From: Rhodospirillales bacterium
GTDB lineage: Bacteria > Pseudomonadota > Alphaproteobacteria > Rhodospirillales_A > Casp-alpha2
Assembly: GCA_016763915.1 (NCBI GenBank)
Contig: JAESSX010000006.1
Span: forward strand, 1-8,492
Length of the DNA: 8,492 bases
Direction of reading: 5' to 3'
The notes beneath the pieces are model-generated. The model did not search any database. It had not been told where the DNA came from and saw only the letters and a list, made by a program, of their open reading frames with translations. Positions 6,062-8,492 of the stretch are shown in pieces. How positions within the stretch are numbered: position 1 is the first letter of the stretch; every line of letters begins with the position of its first letter. The position numbers and the translations under genes were made by a program.

Positions 6062-7711
6062 TCAGGGAACCGTCATCGAGGTTTGTTCGATATTCCTGTC
6101 GCGGAAGAGCGCCGCGATGAGGCCGAAAAGGTCCGGTTCCTCCGCAATTTTCTCAGCCGGCGCTTCAATCGTCGATTTGGCCTGCACATGACTTTTGAAC
6201 AAACCCTCGTTCAACCATTCCGTTTCGCGCTTGCGGAGAAACGCGGAAAGTTTTTCCGTATTCAGGGTATCGGGCGGTTCGCCATAAATATCGACGCCGG
6301 CGGAGAAGATCAGGCGGCCCAGCGCATTTTGAACCTGGGCGTACTGCTCGTCGCGTTTGATCCTGGACACCAGGCTGTTCAGTTCCGTCTGAATGAGTTC
6401 CAGGTCGCCCAGATTGACCGGGCCCACCTGGCCGCGTTGGTTTTTTTCAATTTCCAGATTGATCAGCGTTAATTCGCTGGCGATATCATAAGACGCCACC
6501 GACTCCATGTAGTCCAGATAGGCGATGTTAAGCTGCGCCATGATCGCCATGCCCAGGGTTTGACGGCGCAGGGTGCTGACCGCTTCCTGCTTTTCCGCAA
6601 TTTCTATGTCGTCCCGGCCTTTGAGAAAGTTGATCAGGTTCCAGGTTATCTTGAGACCGAACTCGTTCCAGGTATTGTTGAGCAGGAACTTGTTACTGTC
6701 GTAGTTGGTGCCGAACGAAAATTCGAGGCCCGGCAGCATGCGCAGCATGGCCTTCTTGACCTCCGCCGCGGCGATGCGTTCGTTGTAGCCGGCTTCGATC
6801 AATTCCGGCCTTAGGCGTAACGCCAAAATCTCCAGATCCTCCACGGACATGCCGAGATCGGCCGGAGGGGCCTGTGTTTTCGCCGGAACGACCACCTTGT
6901 AATTGTACGACGGCGGCAGATTCATCAATCTGGCCAGTTCCAGCTTGGAGGTCAGCAGGGTTTTCCGTAACTCCTGAAGCTGCAACAGTTTGCTATAGAG
7001 GCCGCGCTTGTAATTGAGCGTTTCCATCGGCTTTTGCAGACGGTCGGTCTGGATCTTGTTCGCCTTGTCGATGGCGTCACCAACCCGGACCAGCATGGCT
7101 CTGACCTTGCTGAGCAACCGCTGGGACGCCGCCGCCCGCCAATAAGCCCCCCGAACCTCCTGCATGAGTTCCCGGGTGACCCGTTTGTGGCGTTCTTCGG
7201 CCATCAACACCTGATCTGCGGACTGGCGTGCGGTGAAGTAACTGACGCCGAAATCCAGGATGTTCCAGGTAAAGCGGAGGTCCGCCTGGCGCTTGGTCTG
7301 TTCCGTAGAGGTGGACTTCTCGAGCGATTCACTGCCCGTGCTGACGGATTCACTGTTGGTGGCGAGGGTGTTGCGACGATGCATCCCGCCGCCGGAGGCG
7401 ATAGACTGGGGCAGAAAGTTCCAGAAGGAAGCGTCAAGGCGCTCTCGGGCGATATCCTCTTCCAACGCGTCGAGACGGCTGTCGAAGTTGTAGATCAGGG
7501 CGCGGGCCATGGCTTCGTGCAACGGGATCGGTCCCTGCGGCAACGGCTGCGCCTGGACGGCAGCGAGCGTTTTCGCCGCCAATTGGAGCTTTTCCTGTTT
7601 CGTAAAATAATTCGGTGCGACGGTGCACCCCGCCAAAACGATCATCGCCAGGACGCTCATTGCAAGGCCCCTGAAGCCGGACAAATGCAACGCCACTCCC
7701 CGTCTTTTCAT
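6062..7711 (-). CDS. TolC-family outer-membrane efflux lipoprotein
   Basis: A 549-residue outer-membrane factor. The N-terminus carries a lipoprotein signal peptide: MKRRG, a hydrophobic stretch, and the lipobox L26-A-G-C29, so the mature protein should be lipid-anchored at Cys29. Two OEP-type repeats follow. The first has LRFTWNILDFGVSYFTARQS (145-164) and then long helices rich in heptads; the second has FGLKITWNLINFLKGRDDIE (351-370) and similar helices to about residue 470. A Ser/Thr/Glu-rich stretch at 115-140 fits the first surface loop of the beta-barrel. About 70 residues extend past the last OEP helix. The frame is open further upstream to an ATG at 7831, but that start would overlap the preceding gene and put 40 residues before the signal peptide; the start at 7711 gives a clean lipoprotein and has GAGGA and AAGG upstream. 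It is expected to form a trimeric channel across the periplasm and outer membrane and to dock to the adaptors encoded just downstream. No pump is encoded beside it. Confidence 0.9.
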   Translation of the reverse strand: MKRRGVALHLSGFRGLAMSVLAMIVLAGCTVAPNYFTKQEKLQLAAKTLAAVQAQPLPQGPIPLHEAMARALIYNFDSRLDALEEDIARERLDASFWNFLPQSIASGGGMHRRNTLATNSESVSTGSESLEKSTSTEQTKRQADLRFTWNILDFGVSYFTARQSADQVLMAEERHKRVTRELMQEVRGAYWRAAASQRLLSKVRAMLVRVGDAIDKANKIQTDRLQKPMETLNYKRGLYSKLLQLQELRKTLLTSKLELARLMNLPPSYNYKVVVPAKTQAPPADLGMSVEDLEILALRLRPELIEAGYNERIAAAEVKKAMLRMLPGLEFSFGTNYDSNKFLLNNTWNEFGLKITWNLINFLKGRDDIEIAEKQEAVSTLRRQTLGMAIMAQLNIAYLDYMESVASYDIASELTLINLEIEKNQRGQVGPVNLGDLELIQTELNSLVSRIKRDEQYAQVQNALGRLIFSAGVDIYGEPPDTLNTEKLSAFLRKRETEWLNEGLFKSHVQAKSTIEAPAEKIAEEPDLFGLIAALFRDRNIEQTSMTVP

Positions 7712-7715
7712 TCCA

Positions 7716-7726
7716 CCTTCGTCCTC
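7716..7726 (-). promoter_or_regulatory. ribosome binding site of the TolC-like gene
   Basis: The minus strand reads GAGGACGAAGG here, offering GAGGA ten bases and AAGG four bases before the ATG at 7711-7709. It lies in the 31-base gap after the preceding gene and supports 7711, not 7831, as the start. Confidence 0.55.
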
Positions 7727-7742
7727 AATCCTGACAAAAAAA

Positions 7743-8492
7743 TTATGCCGCCATGTTTTTGAGCCAGGCCGCCCGTTCAAGGGATTCCGATTCCAACTGA
7801 GCCGAGAAGGAATTTTCGCTCTCTCCATCAAGAATGTTGATATACTGGCCTTGGCCCTCGGTCAATTCCGCAAGGAATTGCCCCAACCACTCATTGGATG
7901 TCTGCTGGTTTTCGTCCGGCGTTGCCTCGTCCGGGGCGTTTCCATCCTCATCCCCTTGCGGCTTAATAGCCTTGCCTTCGGGCGCTACCGTTACGACGAT
8001 GGTGACTTCCTCGCCATCGGCCCGCTTCACCTTGACCAGAACCTTGTAGGTGGTCTCGTCACCTTCCGGGCGGTCGCCCTTGAGCGTCATGGTGCCGTCA
8101 CCGACAGCTTCGACACGCATCCACTGGGGCAGGCCTTGCTCGACCGCCAACTGGACCTCGCCATTGCCGGATGTGTCCTTGGCCGAGATGGAGAAGCTCT
8201 GGGTGGCAAGAGACTCTCCGCCGGCCACGCTGGCCGTTGTCGCCGTTGATGTAGCGACAGTCGTGGAGACGGCCGCAGTGATGACGGAGACCTGCAAGCC
8301 TTCGGCGGCCTGCTGGGTGGGCGCGTTTCCACCGAAGACCAGGGTGTTCGCATTCGCAGGCTGGCCCGCGGTGGGCGTCTGAAACGGTACCGGCGGTGTT
8401 GGTGCGGTATCCGGCGTTTGCGGCTGCAGGGGGGGTGGAATTGCCGGCACGGTGCCCAGGGTCGTCGGCGGTGCCGGCGGTGGCGGGGCGGC
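7743..8492 (-). CDS. C-terminal end of a probable large secreted or surface protein: Pro-rich linker, Ig-like domain, acidic tail (5' end outside the window)
   Basis: The last 249 residues of a longer protein; the frame stays open to base 8492, so a start at the internal GTG (8450) is not needed and is unlikely. From the window edge: a proline-rich low-complexity linker (residues 1-45); an Ala/Thr/Val-rich stretch (68-92); a beta-rich domain at about 98-170 with a GLPQWMRVE...GTMTLKGDRPEGD pattern like the putative Ig (He_PIG) or cadherin-like domains, where LPxWL, TGxLxGxP and a final DG/VTVxV strand recur; then a hydrophilic acidic region and a C-terminal stretch with EWLGQFLAEL (201-210) ending WLKNMAA. 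No RTX nonapeptides (GGxGxDxUx) and no LPxTG or beta-barrel anchor are seen in this part. Its gene is followed 31 bases later by the TolC-like gene, so it is the natural candidate for the cargo of the export genes, perhaps an adhesin. Function is inferred from composition and context; the total size is unknown. Confidence 0.75.
   Translation of the reverse strand, partial: AAPPPPAPPTTLGTVPAIPPPLQPQTPDTAPTPPVPFQTPTAGQPANANTLVFGGNAPTQQAAEGLQVSVITAAVSTTVATSTATTASVAGGESLATQSFSISAKDTSGNGEVQLAVEQGLPQWMRVEAVGDGTMTLKGDRPEGDETTYKVLVKVKRADGEEVTIVVTVAPEGKAIKPQGDEDGNAPDEATPDENQQTSNEWLGQFLAELTEGQGQYINILDGESENSFSAQLESESLERAAWLKNMAA

Noticed and set aside
5504..6472. A 322-codon open frame on the plus strand, spanning the adaptor/TolC junction
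   Set aside because: It crosses two well-supported minus-strand genes and shows no domain; it is a shadow frame.
7034..8249. Plus-strand frames at 7034-7762 and 7623-8249
   Set aside because: Both overlap the TolC-like gene and the Ig-like protein gene on the opposite strand and have no recognisable domains or supported start.
8448..8450. GTG at 8450 as a true start of the Ig-like protein
   Set aside because: The same frame continues without a stop to the window edge with the same proline-rich composition, and no ribosome binding site stands before it.
7743..8492. RTX-type type I secretion substrate
   Set aside because: No GGxGxDxUx nonapeptides occur in the visible C-terminal 249 residues, so a classical RTX label is not supported.

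Overview
The window looks like chromosomal DNA from a GC-rich alphaproteobacterium, possibly of the Rhodospirillum/Magnetospirillum type. This rests on GC-rich third codon positions, the style of the MetY protein and the envelope genes, and not on any database search. Every gene I can support is on the minus strand, so transcription runs from base 8492 towards base 1. The many long open frames on the plus strand are antisense shadows of these genes.

Right part (8492 to 1838) is a tightly packed run of five genes. In transcription order they are: the C-terminal end of a probably large proline-rich, Ig-like-domain surface or secreted protein (7743-8492, cut by the window edge); a TolC-family outer-membrane lipoprotein (6062-7711); a short signal-peptide-bearing periplasmic adaptor (5305-6051); a membrane-anchored HlyD-type adaptor with a cytoplasmic GAF-like N-terminal domain (3962-5308); and a large site-2 (M50) metalloprotease with a PqqD-like N-terminal domain and a HlyD-type adaptor fused to its C-terminus (1838-3949). 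Gaps are 31, 10, -4 and 12 bases, so this is very likely one operon. Together they look like the outer-membrane channel, the periplasmic bridge and the inner-membrane base of a tripartite export machine, with the upstream Ig-like protein as the obvious candidate cargo. No ABC ATPase, RND pump or other energy module is encoded in the window. This is the most interesting feature here.

Middle (1558 to 1837) is a 280-base intergenic region. It holds a strong GC-rich hairpin without a U-tract, an AT-richer patch and a good ribosome binding site for the next gene. I could not identify a riboswitch or a convincing promoter in it.

Left part (1557 to 1) is a two-gene methionine/sulfur unit: metY (O-acetylhomoserine sulfhydrylase, PLP enzyme, 431 residues), followed after only 2 bases by the N-terminal 86 residues of an alpha/beta-hydrolase that runs off the window. 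This unit is ordinary housekeeping DNA and is visibly more GC-rich than the sampled parts of the export operon.
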